NCBI GenBank assembly: GCA_900314295.1
Contig: OMUU01000120.1
Span: forward strand, 1 to 35,744
Direction: 5' to 3'
Length of the DNA stretch: 35,744 bases
DNA from: an uncultured Lachnospiraceae bacterium
GTDB taxonomy: Bacteria > Bacillota > Clostridia > Lachnospirales > Lachnospiraceae
Below, piece after piece: positions 1 through 7,584 of the stretch. A program made the translations under genes and the position numbers. Within the stretch, counting starts at the first letter, position 1. Every line of letters starts with the position of its first letter. The notes under the pieces are model-generated. The model was not told where the DNA came from. It was given only the letters and a program-made list of their open reading frames with translations, and searched no databases.

Positions 1-60
1 AGTCCTCGCAATCCACTTCTTGAAGAATTCACGGATAAAACTTTTAACAGCCAGTAATGC

Positions 61-115
61 TCAGGCAAAGGTACTGTAAAATCTTAGCCGTTTTAGGTGG
101 CGCGTGAACAGTAAC
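61..115 (-). repeat. Dispersed palindromic repeat, family B, copy 1
   Basis: On the minus strand it begins GTTACTGTTCAC and contains the core AAGATTTTACAGTACC inside a GGC...GCC stem. The same arrangement is seen at 35686-35744, 29203-29272 and 18761-18890. It lies upstream of the murG promoter and carries no reading frame. It was recognised purely by comparing intergenic stretches within this window. Confidence 0.6.
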
Positions 116-125
116 TTCCCGGGAA

Positions 126-154
126 TTGATTTCTTCTATAAAATCAGCTAGAAT
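126..154 (+). promoter_or_regulatory. Candidate sigma-A promoter of murG
   Basis: TTGATT at 126-131 and TAGAAT at 149-154 are separated by exactly 17 bases, close to the TTGACA-N17-TATAAT consensus. Transcription would start near 161, leaving a leader of about 65 nt before the murG start. Confidence 0.5.
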
Positions 155-226
155 GCTTCTGGATAGAAAACATCGGAAAGCATCTGTTCCGAATTATTCA
201 CGCACAGCATCTATGGAGGCTATTTG

Positions 227-1291
227 ATGAAGCACATTGTTCTCACGGGCGGCGGAACCGCCGGCCACGTAACTCCGAATATTGCCCTGATCCCCGGGCT
301 CAAGGAGATGGGATATAAGATTTCCTACATTGGTTCCTACAATGGAATCGAAAAAAACCTGATCGAGGCAGAGGGAATCCCCTACTACGGAATATCCACC
401 GGCAAACTGCGCCGGTATATCGATCCCAAGAATCTGTCGGATCCGTTTCGCGTGGTAAAGGGCATTTTCGAAGCCCGTAAACTGATAAAAAAGATCAACC
501 CGGACATCGTGTTCTCAAAGGGCGGATTTGTAGCCGTTCCGGTTGTTCTCGCGGCGAAAAACTGCAAGGTTCCTGTGATCATCCATGAATCGGATATGAC
601 GCCCGGCCTCGCAAATAAAATATGTATTCCTTATGCCTCCAAGGTCTGCTGCAATTTCCCGGAGACGCTCTCCAACCTGCCGGAGGGCAAAGCCGTTGTA
701 ACCGGAACACCGATCCGAAAGGAACTGCAAGAGGGAAACGCCGAGCGCGGCTATGCATTCACCGGTCTTTCTTCGGACAAGCCGGTCATTCTCGTCATGG
801 GCGGAAGTCTCGGCTCCGTAAATGTAAATAACCATGTCCGCCAGGCTCTTCCGGAGCTCCTGAAGCAATATCAGGTTGTGCATCTGTGCGGCAAGGGAAA
901 TATGGATCACTCCCTGGATCACACCGACGGATACCGCCAGTATGAATATATCAAGGAAGAGCTGCCGGACCTCTTCGCAATGGCAGATCTGATTATCTCC
1001 CGCGCGGGAGCAAACGCAATCTGCGAAATCAGTACCCTTGCCATTCCGAACCTGCTCATCCCGCTTTCCGCAAATGCCAGCCGCGGCGATCAGATATTAA
1101 ATGCCCGGTCTTTTGAAAAACAGGGATACAGCGAGGTAATCGAAGAGGAAAATCTCACCAAAGAGACTCTTCTCGCCGCGGTACAGAAGCTTCATGACAA
1201 CCGCGATACCTATATCTCCGCAATGAAGAACAGCAGACACACCGATTCCATACAGATGATCCTCGATCTCATCCGCAAATACACAAAGTAA
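227..1291 (+). CDS. murG: UDP-GlcNAc:lipid I N-acetylglucosaminyltransferase MurG
   Basis: MurG adds GlcNAc to undecaprenyl-PP-MurNAc-pentapeptide (lipid I) to make lipid II on the cytoplasmic face of the membrane, the last intracellular step of peptidoglycan synthesis. The 354-residue product has the family length. The N-terminal glycine-rich loop TGGGTAGHV is at residues 7-15, and the C-terminal donor-binding half contains MGGSLGSVNVNN and RAGANAICEIS. I chose ATG 227 because GGAGG (215-219) lies 7 nt upstream; the in-frame TTG at 224 is too close to it. The gene stands alone, not in a dcw cluster, and is followed at once by a strong terminator, so it is probably monocistronic. Family assignment is firm. 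Confidence 0.97.
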   Translation: MKHIVLTGGGTAGHVTPNIALIPGLKEMGYKISYIGSYNGIEKNLIEAEGIPYYGISTGKLRRYIDPKNLSDPFRVVKGIFEARKLIKKINPDIVFSKGGFVAVPVVLAAKNCKVPVIIHESDMTPGLANKICIPYASKVCCNFPETLSNLPEGKAVVTGTPIRKELQEGNAERGYAFTGLSSDKPVILVMGGSLGSVNVNNHVRQALPELLKQYQVVHLCGKGNMDHSLDHTDGYRQYEYIKEELPDLFAMADLIISRAGANAICEISTLAIPNLLIPLSANASRGDQILNARSFEKQGYSEVIEEENLTKETLLAAVQKLHDNRDTYISAMKNSRHTDSIQMILDLIRKYTK

Positions 1292-1352
1292 CCCGGCATA
1301 TCGTATGCCGACATATGCCCTGTAGCATTCTGACGTGCAGTCTGTTGCGTAA

Positions 1353-1411
1353 AATGCGCGTAATGCAGCCGATATTGTCCCTCAGCTGCATTACGCGCAT
1401 TCTTCTTATTT
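1353..1411 (+). terminator. Rho-independent terminator of murG
   Basis: A perfect 17-bp inverted repeat (AATGCGCGTAATGCAGC at 1353-1369, complement at 1385-1401) with a 15-nt loop is followed by CTTCTTATTT. It lies 62 nt after the murG stop. Confidence 0.75.
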
Positions 1412-1568
1412 ACACGAACAGTGAGCCGCAGCCGAATGAGAAGTATCTGTGTGCGGCGAGCGGATAAAACTCGCACAGCGTGTTTTATCTCGTTCCTTAC
1501 ATGGCGAATTCCGTCTGACCTTCTGCAGCAGACATCTTCTCCCCTGATCCATCTGATCCGGCAAAGGT
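1412..1568. other. Intergenic stretch between convergent murG and HIT gene
   Basis: There is no convincing gene here. A weaker hairpin (GATAAAAC at 1463-1470 paired with GTTTTATC at 1482-1489) could be the 3' end signal of the HIT gene on the minus strand, but no T-run follows it on that strand. Confidence 0.3.
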
Positions 1569-1979
1569 TCACTTAAGCCCTTTTGCCTTCTCCAGAATCT
1601 CCTCCTTTGCCTCATCGGTCAACGTGCCCGGTTTCCATGTGACGCCGGCGCCGTCGCCCTTGTATCTCGGAATCAGATGAATATGGAAATGGAACACCGT
1701 CTGTCCGGCAGTCTCTCCATTGTTCTGAACGACATTATAGCCGTCACAAGGCAATTCCTTCATCATGAAGGTTACAATCTTCTTCGCCAGCGCAGCCGCT
1801 CTGGCTAAAAGATCCTCAGGAATCTCCGTGATGTCGGCGTAATGCTTTTTCGGAAGAATGAGTGCATGCCCCTTCGTCGCAGGTCCGAGATCCAGAATCA
1901 CCCGGAAATCATCGTCTTCGTAAATCGTCGCCGACGGGATTTCTCCCCCTGCAATTTTACAGAAAATACAATCCTTCAT
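1569..1979 (-). CDS. HIT-family nucleotide hydrolase/transferase
   Basis: The 136-residue protein belongs to the histidine triad (Hint/HIT) family, which removes AMP or other leaving groups from nucleoside phosphoramidates and related compounds. The N-terminal CxxC (KDCIFCKI) is a zinc-knuckle feature of Hint proteins. The C-terminal catalytic triad FHFHIHLIPR fits the HxHxHxx motif. I chose the ATG at 1979 because GGAGG precedes it by about 8 nt and the protein begins with the usual DCIFCKI. The frame stays open upstream, but that would overlap the FHA gene. It lies 40 bp downstream of the FHA gene on the same strand and may be cotranscribed with it, without an obvious functional link to the pilus. 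The in vivo substrate cannot be read from sequence. Confidence 0.93.
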   Translation of the reverse strand: MKDCIFCKIAGGEIPSATIYEDDDFRVILDLGPATKGHALILPKKHYADITEIPEDLLARAAALAKKIVTFMMKELPCDGYNVVQNNGETAGQTVFHFHIHLIPRYKGDGAGVTWKPGTLTDEAKEEILEKAKGLK

Positions 1980-2019
1980 AATCTTGTCCTCCCTGTGTGT
2001 ATCCATGAATTTCCTTTCA

Positions 2020-3417
2020 TTATACACTTTTCGGAGGCTGTTGAACAATCCCCGTTGCATGATAGGTGTACCGCTGATCGGAAAAACACAGCTGATCACC
2101 GTCTTTCAGCGGATATGTCTCTCCGGAGGTGAGCATTTCTCCATTCCGAAAGGTACCGTTTTTGGAGTTCAGATCGATGATATCATAACCGGCCTCTCGA
2201 TAGACAAACCTGGCATGAATTCTGCTCACGGTTGCAACACTCACGATCAGATCCGCGGCCTTTCTGCTCTTCCCCAGAATATGATTTGTCTTCCACAGGA
2301 CAATCGCCTCCGCCTGTCCATCTTCGGTCCGATGCCCGGTATGTTGTTCCCGCCCTTCCGGCACCAGCATGGCCAGAGCCTTCGGCACCGCCTCCTGCGA
2401 AGCTGCCGTCAAGAGTACCGTCTCCTTTCCTCCATCCTCATCGACCGATGTGTCCTCCTCTCTTTCTTCGCGCATATCCTTCGATATCTTCCCGGTCATG
2501 TCTGACGGTACCTTTCCATATCGTTCCGAATATACGTTCCCATATCCTTCCGACGATACGGTTCCGCATTTTTCTATCGATATGTTTCCATATCCTTCCG
2601 TCGAAAAATCTTCCGATGAAAGCTCCGGCCGAATTCCCCGCTCCTTTCTTTTTCTATCGCGAACAGCACCACTTACCTCTTCCGGTCCCTCGTCCACGAA
2701 GTTTTCGTCCTGTCCTTTTCTCCCTGAAAACCAATTTCGAATCCGTGAAAAGAAGCCATCCCCGGTAGCATTATCATCATCCTCGAAAAATTCATCCAGA
2801 ATTTTTTCCCGCTGCTCCTTCCGTTCTTTCTCCTCCGCCTTCGCCGACTCCAAGCTCTCTGACTCCGGTCTCGGGCGGCATTCCGCCAAAAGCTCCTCAA
2901 AATCCTCCGCACATAATTCGCCCGCAGAGGCCTTTTGGTAAAAGGCATATCCCATAATCACGGATTTCCGGTCCCCGTGGTCCAAATGCGGCAGCATCGT
3001 TTCTCCGAGGATTTTCAGCTGATCCGAGAAAGATTCCTCTTCGTCCGGATAGTATATGAAATAGATCCGCGTTCTCTCCGCATTTAGAAAAATAAGATCC
3101 GGGCGCAGCTGTATCCCGTTTTCATCCAGGAGAAACTCCTCAAGATTGTGGATGGATGCAAGCAGAGAGGAGTACAGAAGTTCCAGAAATTGTCCCGTAA
3201 TCTTCTCCGTCGCCAGAATATCCTCCAGCGACTGCCTCGATGTCACATCATACAGATATCGTGTGCTGACATCAATTTCTTGGATATGGCACTCCAGAAA
3301 TCCCGGGATATGATTCTCTGTCAGCATTCGGACGATATAACTGCTGCGATCCGGCGTTTTTCCCTCAGAAAGGATCCGGTAATTGTGACAGAGATCCCGG
3401 CTGCTTTCAATTTTCAT
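2020..3417 (-). CDS. DUF6382 and FHA-domain protein of the Tad locus
   Basis: The 465-residue protein has three parts. Residues about 1-180 resemble DUF6382, the N-terminal domain typical of clostridial FHA proteins linked to Tad loci. A low-complexity, acidic and basic linker covers about 180-370. The C-terminal FHA domain (about 375-455) shows the phosphothreonine-binding pattern: GKS after ILG, VSRIHARF and LNSKNGTFRNG. FHA domains bind pThr peptides, so it may couple a Ser/Thr kinase signal to pilus assembly (inference). A GGAGGGAG sequence precedes ATG 3417. The linker contains five 8-residue repeats of EGYGN type (2483-2602). It is the last gene of the Tad run, 23 bp after TadE-like protein 1. 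Confidence 0.85.
   Translation of the reverse strand: MKIESSRDLCHNYRILSEGKTPDRSSYIVRMLTENHIPGFLECHIQEIDVSTRYLYDVTSRQSLEDILATEKITGQFLELLYSSLLASIHNLEEFLLDENGIQLRPDLIFLNAERTRIYFIYYPDEEESFSDQLKILGETMLPHLDHGDRKSVIMGYAFYQKASAGELCAEDFEELLAECRPRPESESLESAKAEEKERKEQREKILDEFFEDDDNATGDGFFSRIRNWFSGRKGQDENFVDEGPEEVSGAVRDRKRKERGIRPELSSEDFSTEGYGNISIEKCGTVSSEGYGNVYSERYGKVPSDMTGKISKDMREEREEDTSVDEDGGKETVLLTAASQEAVPKALAMLVPEGREQHTGHRTEDGQAEAIVLWKTNHILGKSRKAADLIVSVATVSRIHARFVYREAGYDIIDLNSKNGTFRNGEMLTSGETYPLKDGDQLCFSDQRYTYHATGIVQQPPKSV
2483..2602 (-). repeat. Five 24-bp tandem repeats inside the FHA-protein linker
   Basis: Five contiguous 24-bp units (starting 2483, 2507, 2531, 2555, 2579) share the pattern GATAyGtTTCCATATCCTTC. 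In protein they read as 8-residue units such as TEGYGNIS, SEGYGNVY, SERYGKVP and SDMTGKIS. The unit length keeps the frame, so copy number could vary without breaking the gene. Confidence 0.8.
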
Positions 3418-3440
3418 CCTCTCCCTCCTCTCCTGCTCAT

Positions 3441-3887
3441 CTATCGTCTGATACTTTTCCTCACCATTCTGGCCGTTCTGAGCTCTCCCACCGGAGTCAC
3501 CTTATCCACATCCGCACTGACCGACAGATGGAAAATATCCTGAAACGCCGAAAAGCGCTGTCCCGAGAAAGAAATCGACGTTCCTCTTTTTCCGCAGGTT
3601 ACGGCAATTGCGGGCCGGGAAGCCGGCATTACCTGAGATTTCACCCTTTCTTCCGCCTTCCTTTCCGCTATGCCTTGCGCGTCAACCTCTCGATCATAAC
3701 GGCTGTTCCCCGCGAGACACACTTCCGCTGCCGCCGCAAGATACCAGTTTCGGTTGTGCACATAGAAACACATGACAATGAGCAACGCTGTCAGCAGGAC
3801 CGTCGCCGGAACAATAAACGACGCCTCCACTGTCATGCTTCCCTGTATAAGCCACGTCAGCTTTCTTCCCATTCCTTTCCTTCTCAT
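3441..3887 (-). CDS. TadE-like pseudopilin 1
   Basis: The product is about 148 residues. The segment QGSMTVEASFIVPATVLL followed by a hydrophobic stretch is the typical TadE/TadG N-terminal pseudopilin anchor, with Glu at the +5-like position after the cleavage region. The rest is an exported domain with no recognised motif. The start is uncertain. The frame is open to an ATG at 3977 through four 30-bp repeats that encode MRREEVGREV-like residues. I prefer the ATG at 3887, which has a GGAAGG-containing upstream region, but several ATGs in the repeat have similar context. It probably acts as a minor pilin or priming component of the Tad pilus (family knowledge). It sits between the small prepilin peptidase and the FHA gene. 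Confidence 0.75.
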   Translation of the reverse strand: MRRKGMGRKLTWLIQGSMTVEASFIVPATVLLTALLIVMCFYVHNRNWYLAAAAEVCLAGNSRYDREVDAQGIAERKAEERVKSQVMPASRPAIAVTCGKRGTSISFSGQRFSAFQDIFHLSVSADVDKVTPVGELRTARMVRKSIRR

Positions 3888-3977
3888 TACTTTCCTTCCC
3901 GCTTCTTCTCTTCCCACTACTTCCCTTCCCACTTCTTCTCTTCTCATTACTTCCCTTCCCACTTCTTCCCTTCTCAT
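3858..3977 (-). repeat. Four 30-bp purine-rich tandem repeats at the start of TadE-like 1
   Basis: On the minus strand, 30-bp units starting at 3977, 3947, 3917 and 3887 share the pattern ATGAGAAGRGAAGAAGYGGG plus GGAAGTA. Each unit carries an ATG or GTG at the same place and Shine-Dalgarno-like purine runs, so every unit could offer its own start site. Confidence 0.8.
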
Positions 3978-4073
3978 GTCTATCAGCAGGAAAAACTTTG
4001 ATACGATACCTGCAACAATTGTTACACATGATGTATTCCCGGGAGATCTGAAGTATTCGCAAGAAGCCTGAAT

Positions 4074-4469
4074 TTATAGGAGCGCTTCCCCGGTAAGCCC
4101 TCCGAATATGAGCCACATCGTATATGACAGGCACATAAACGGCACAAAGGGCAAGGTTACTCTCTCCGTCGAACGCACTCCTTTTATGACAGCACCTGTA
4201 ACAAAAACCGCAAGGAGTGCCGGAATTAAAATCCCGCATATTGTAAACAGATCGCTCCAAGCCCCGCATGAGAGAAGAACGATCCCATCACCCGGCCCAA
4301 CCTTTTCCCTTGTCCACACCGCGGCGAGAAGAAAAAGTGTCCCCGGAAACATTGCCGCTAAATCGATACCCTTCCTTTCGATTATCCCGGACACAAGCAA
4401 CGCAAGTGAAAAAAAGGGAAGTATCCTGCGCGTTCTCAGGTCCGACAGACCATTCGCCGCCAGGATCAT
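4074..4469 (-). CDS. Small A24-type prepilin peptidase-like protein
   Basis: The 131-residue hydrophobic protein has the two aspartate motifs of A24 aspartic prepilin peptidases: SDLRTRRI near the N-terminus and PGDGIVLL (GxGD type) in the middle, with several membrane segments. Such enzymes cleave the leader of pilins at the membrane. I chose ATG 4469 because GGTGGAG lies 8 nt upstream. The frame is open to 4820, but that would overlap TadE-like 2 and contains charged, repeated sequence. It is shorter than usual and lacks the Pro-Asn that normally follows the first Asp motif. A second, more canonical A24 protein is encoded at 12027-12551, so this one may be specialised for the TadE-like substrates on either side. 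Confidence 0.65.
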   Translation of the reverse strand: MILAANGLSDLRTRRILPFFSLALLVSGIIERKGIDLAAMFPGTLFLLAAVWTREKVGPGDGIVLLSCGAWSDLFTICGILIPALLAVFVTGAVIKGVRSTERVTLPFVPFMCLSYTMWLIFGGLTGEALL

Positions 4470-4574
4470 CAGCATCACTCCACCACGAAAGCTCTCCACG
4501 GTCTCCCTGACCCGCTCCTTTCCCTCCGATCCGAATTCCACTGCTTCGTAACTTTTCTCCCGATTCTGCACCCT

Positions 4575-4676
4575 CTTTTGCCGCGCACCGACTGCAGATG
4601 TAGATTCATGCCGCTTCTGCTCTGTCCTTTGCCGCGCACCGGCTGCAGATATGCATTCCTTCCGCTTCCGAAGCCG
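4575..4676 (-). repeat. 51-bp direct duplication at the 3' end of TadE-like 2
   Basis: Two adjacent 51-bp units (4575-4625 and 4626-4676) both contain TTTGCCGCGCACCG and CTGCAGAT followed by CCGCTTC, about 80% alike by eye. The right-hand copy encodes the C-terminal HICSRC end of TadE-like 2. The left-hand copy lies mostly beyond its stop codon. Confidence 0.6.
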
Positions 4677-5367
4677 GTACAAGATGAACCTTTCTTGTAA
4701 GTCCGCTGCACTTCGAGGAATTGTGGTAACAATCTCCCTCGCCGGTGATGTATACAAGCCCGTGCATTTCTCCCTTACCGACACATTTCTCACAGGCATG
4801 ATACCGTCCTCCTCCGGCATTTCGCATTCCCGACAGCAGAACGGAGGGCACCCGCTGTATCTGAAGCTCCAGATGCGTACACTCCGAATGGGTATGGTAG
4901 ACGGACCCGTATTCTGTCACATACACAAGACGGTTCCCCTCCTCCGAAGGAAGCTCACGGTTCTCCTCCGGGTCTCTGCCCGTCCAGGCATGAACCCGTC
5001 CTCTAACCGCGATGCTCCTGCCCGGAATCGGAACCGGGAACCATTCCGGCTTGTAAAAAACAGGCTCACACAGATCAATGACGGACGGTCCCGAATAAAC
5101 GCCGGTCATTCCGGCCACGGATCCTGTTTTTTCAACCGTTTCCTGAAGCCGGATCATCTTTTTTACATACAGGCCGTAAATATCCATCATACAGATCAGC
5201 GATGTCACGCAAAGGAAAAACAGAGGGACCGACCATGCGGCTTCCACGGTCAAACTACCCTGCCGCCATCTGCCTTTTCTATTATTTTTTCTTATATCGT
5301 TTCTTGTACCATTTTTTTCATCATTTTTTGTATCATTTCTTTTTTCTTCTTTGTTATCTCTTTTCAT
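4606..5367 (-). CDS. TadE-like pseudopilin 2 with two HxxSxC/CxxC metal-binding-like repeats
   Basis: The 253-residue product has a highly charged leader (about 36 residues, rich in Lys, Asn, Asp and Arg), then RQGSLTVEAAWSVPLFFL, a TadE/pseudopilin anchor. The exported part ends with two related units: YGSVYHTHSECTHL followed by YHACEKC, and GDCYHNSSKCSGL followed by MHICSRC. Each has the order YHxxSxC...CxxC seen in small Ada-like or zinc-knuckle modules, so the protein may bind metal outside the membrane (inference). Translation from ATG 5367 lacks a strong Shine-Dalgarno. It lies downstream of the DUF5702 gene and upstream of the small peptidase. Confidence 0.75.
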   Translation of the reverse strand: MKRDNKEEKRNDTKNDEKNGTRNDIRKNNRKGRWRQGSLTVEAAWSVPLFFLCVTSLICMMDIYGLYVKKMIRLQETVEKTGSVAGMTGVYSGPSVIDLCEPVFYKPEWFPVPIPGRSIAVRGRVHAWTGRDPEENRELPSEEGNRLVYVTEYGSVYHTHSECTHLELQIQRVPSVLLSGMRNAGGGRYHACEKCVGKGEMHGLVYITGEGDCYHNSSKCSGLTRKVHLVPASEAEGMHICSRCAAKDRAEAA

Positions 5368-5463
5368 ACCTTTTTGGCATCGATTGTGACGCCCTCCCGC
5401 ACCACAATACTATAAAACCGGCTGCTGCGTTGCTTCTCACATGCAGAACACCTGTATCTATGT

Positions 5464-5618
5464 CCGGAATCCGCCGGGCTGTCTCCCGAATGCGTTCCGA
5501 TCCGGGAATAGATTCGCAGAATTATCTCATGTCCTTTCTTATCATAAAGTATTTTGTCGTTTCGGGTGTGGGGATTTCGGACCCTCCCGCAAAGCGGGAG
5601 ACACCCCGCCGGATTCCG
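5464..5618. repeat. Imperfect 24-bp inverted repeat between DUF5702 and TadE-like 2 genes
   Basis: The arm CGGAATCCGCCGGGCTGTCT at 5465 onward (ending 5488) and the arm at 5595-5618 are inverted copies, matching at 22 of 24 positions. They enclose 106 bp that has no gene, but a small hairpin CTCCCGC-AAA-GCGGGAG lies beside the right arm. This fills the 266-bp gap in the Tad locus and looks like an inserted small palindromic element or a long stem in the mRNA. Confidence 0.65.
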
Positions 5619-5633
5619 TATAACCATTTTCTA

Positions 5634-7193
5634 TTACATATCATATCCGTAGCTTCTCTCCGCCGTATAGCTGCCAGTTCCGACAGATACTCCCAGCTCA
5701 ACATTCACCGCATCGATACAGTGATCCAGACGAAAATTTTTCTTACCCTCATGCATCCGGATGTTGAGCTCCGTCAAGTCCATAATTCTCTCTGTCAGCT
5801 TCCCCGTTTGCTCGGACAGCAGAAGGATTCTCAGATAGTCCTTGTATTCCAGTCCGGTTGCCGAGGATTTTCTCTCCCTGTCCGCCGCAGACGTAAATCT
5901 CCCGATATTCTCAATGGAAAGCTGCCAGGATTCTGCTGACTTTACGAGAGGTATTTTCCCTCCGCGCGTCAGAACCTGAAGATCGAGAACCGACTCCCCA
6001 TAAGCCCACGCCACCCGGATCGCAAATGCAAGAACCGGCGCAAGCTCAGGATTCAGAAGCCCTGCACTGATTCCGGCAGCGAGCAGATCCGCCTGCGCTC
6101 TCTTATCCGGATCCGTCATCAGAAATGCCATATTGGACGCCGCTCGGAGCACCTGCAGCTTTGATAAAACCAGCTTCAGGTTGTCCCGGTCGTTCCGCCT
6201 TCCTCCTATGGCATACTCCGCCTGATAGGAAAGCCTCTTCTCCTGATCTCCATCTGAAAAACAAGGAAAGTCTTCCATCAGGAATTCCTGAATCAGCAGC
6301 TTTTCCATCGGACCTTCCCACTCGGACGGAGTCATACCCATACCCAGAGAATGCTCTCTGTCACTCAACAGATCACCCATTCTGATTTCTTTCCGGGAAA
6401 GCCCTGCTTCCCCTTCTCCGAACACAAGCTTCAGCAACCCTCTCCCTCGAAGCAGCTGATAAGAAAGAAGCGGATTTTCCCAGACCGGTACGACATTCCC
6501 GCCAAAACCTTCTGCGATTTCTTCCGCCGATACTTCCTCCTCGCTGTCCTCGCTCTGTTCAATGGAAGGCACCGGACGACACAACCCCTCGGCAACATCC
6601 TGTTCATAATATTCCTGTGCATTCTCTGCCCGGTATGTCCCCGCCTGTTTTTCCAGCTTATCCGCTTTATCTCCATCTCGAGAGACACCATCCGACGGCT
6701 TTTTCAAAAGCTCTGCTCCGGCCTGAAGCTTCATCTGCTCGCACACCTGTCTCCGAAAGGCAGTATTCTCCTGATCCGTTGCCAGGACATAGCCTGTCAC
6801 CGATCCCTTCTCTCTGTTCAAACGTATGCTCAGAAGGTTTCCGCCTCCTGTCAGATTGTTCTTCGTCGGATCCAGGATATACTCCGCATACGTCTCTGTC
6901 TCCCGGAGCACCTCGTCCAGACGCAGGTCAGCCGTCCCGTATCCTCCGTCCACAAACAGCAGACCGTAATCCTCAAACAGCTCACGGTCATACTGCGCGA
7001 ATACCGAATACATCCCCTGCTCCAGCGCACTTGCCAGCGTGGTTCTCGCGGCTGCCTGACGCATGGATTTCAACCCTGCAAGAATAAGCCCCAGGAGAAC
7101 CAGAAGCAGCAGACTGACAAAAAGTGTGATGCTGCCCCGGCTCATCTTCTCCCTCCGGTTGTCCGTTAACCAATTCCGCATGGTGTCCCTCAT
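5634..7193 (-). CDS. DUF5702-type membrane-anchored Tad-associated protein
   Basis: The 519-residue protein starts with a basic leader, then SRGSITLFVSLLLLVLLGLILAG, a single pilin-like membrane anchor. A long exported region follows, including an acidic stretch near residues 215-235 (SEDSEEEVSAEE). The length, the anchor and its place directly after flp match DUF5702 proteins, common in clostridial Tad loci; the molecular function is unknown. It is thought to be a large TadG-like surface component. ATG 7193 is preceded by GAGGAAGG; an ATG at 7181 is an alternative. It begins 9 bp after the flp stop, so the two are surely cotranscribed. Confidence 0.75.
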   Translation of the reverse strand: MRDTMRNWLTDNRREKMSRGSITLFVSLLLLVLLGLILAGLKSMRQAAARTTLASALEQGMYSVFAQYDRELFEDYGLLFVDGGYGTADLRLDEVLRETETYAEYILDPTKNNLTGGGNLLSIRLNREKGSVTGYVLATDQENTAFRRQVCEQMKLQAGAELLKKPSDGVSRDGDKADKLEKQAGTYRAENAQEYYEQDVAEGLCRPVPSIEQSEDSEEEVSAEEIAEGFGGNVVPVWENPLLSYQLLRGRGLLKLVFGEGEAGLSRKEIRMGDLLSDREHSLGMGMTPSEWEGPMEKLLIQEFLMEDFPCFSDGDQEKRLSYQAEYAIGGRRNDRDNLKLVLSKLQVLRAASNMAFLMTDPDKRAQADLLAAGISAGLLNPELAPVLAFAIRVAWAYGESVLDLQVLTRGGKIPLVKSAESWQLSIENIGRFTSAADRERKSSATGLEYKDYLRILLLSEQTGKLTERIMDLTELNIRMHEGKKNFRLDHCIDAVNVELGVSVGTGSYTAERSYGYDM

Positions 7194-7202
7194 CCGCCTT
7201 CC

Positions 7203-7382
7203 TCAGATTCCCTGACTTTTACTGGTGATCTTGCTCAGAATATTCGATACCAGGCTTGTAAGCTGACTCTTAAAGATAATTACCAGGCCGATCAGAACTA
7301 CAATGATCAAAACGATTTCCACCGTGCTGATTCCATCCTCTTCCATCCAAAAAGCTCGTATCCTGTTTCGTAGTTCTCTCAT
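7203..7382 (-). CDS. flp: Flp1-type IVb major pilin
   Basis: This 59-residue gene is the likely structural pilin. It reads MRELRNRIRAFWMEEDG, then ISTVEIVLIIVVLIGLVIIF, then a short tail ending KSQGI. The Glu after the ISTV segment corresponds to Glu+5 of type IVb pilins. The short charged leader is of the kind cut by A24 peptidases, and the hydrophobic helix would form the fibre core. AGGAGG is 5-6 nt before ATG 7382. Four 15-bp repeats (7394-7453) lie immediately upstream of the ribosome binding site. It lies between tadC and the DUF5702 gene, the usual place. Confidence 0.88.
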   Translation of the reverse strand: MRELRNRIRAFWMEEDGISTVEIVLIIVVLIGLVIIFKSQLTSLVSNILSKITSKSQGI

Positions 7383-7393
7383 CTTGTCCTCCT

Positions 7394-7453
7394 TTTTATA
7401 GACGTTCTCTTTATTGACGTTCTATTGATTGATGTTTTATCGATTAATGTTCT
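7394..7453 (-). repeat. Four 15-bp tandem repeats directly upstream of flp
   Basis: Four contiguous 15-bp units end at 7408, 7423, 7438 and 7453. On the minus strand they read AGAACATTAATCGAT, AAAACATCAATCAAT, AGAACGTCAATAAAG and AGAACGTCTATAAAA. They sit in the 202-bp gap between tadC and flp, ending just before the flp Shine-Dalgarno. They may be a binding array, an mRNA-stability element or simple slippage. Nothing else is recognised in this gap. Confidence 0.75.
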
Positions 7454-7584
7454 ATTTTATGCAGTCTCTTTTCTCTCTCTGTTACAGACTCTTTCTTTTG
7501 ATAAGCCGCTTCTCTTGCTCCTAAAAATGTTCATGCTCGTAAAATGTTTTCCGCCGATTTTTTCTGTCTTTTCTCTCATATCTT

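Noticed and set aside
4475..4820. N-terminal extension of the small prepilin peptidase to ATG 4820
   Set aside because: It would overlap TadE-like 2 over 215 bp. The extension reads the repeated DNA in another frame and lacks membrane character.
5364..5627. 87-codon frame on the minus strand overlapping the TadE-like 2 start
   Set aside because: It is made largely of the inverted-repeat arm and lacks a ribosome site and recognisable features, although its stop overlaps the next ATG.
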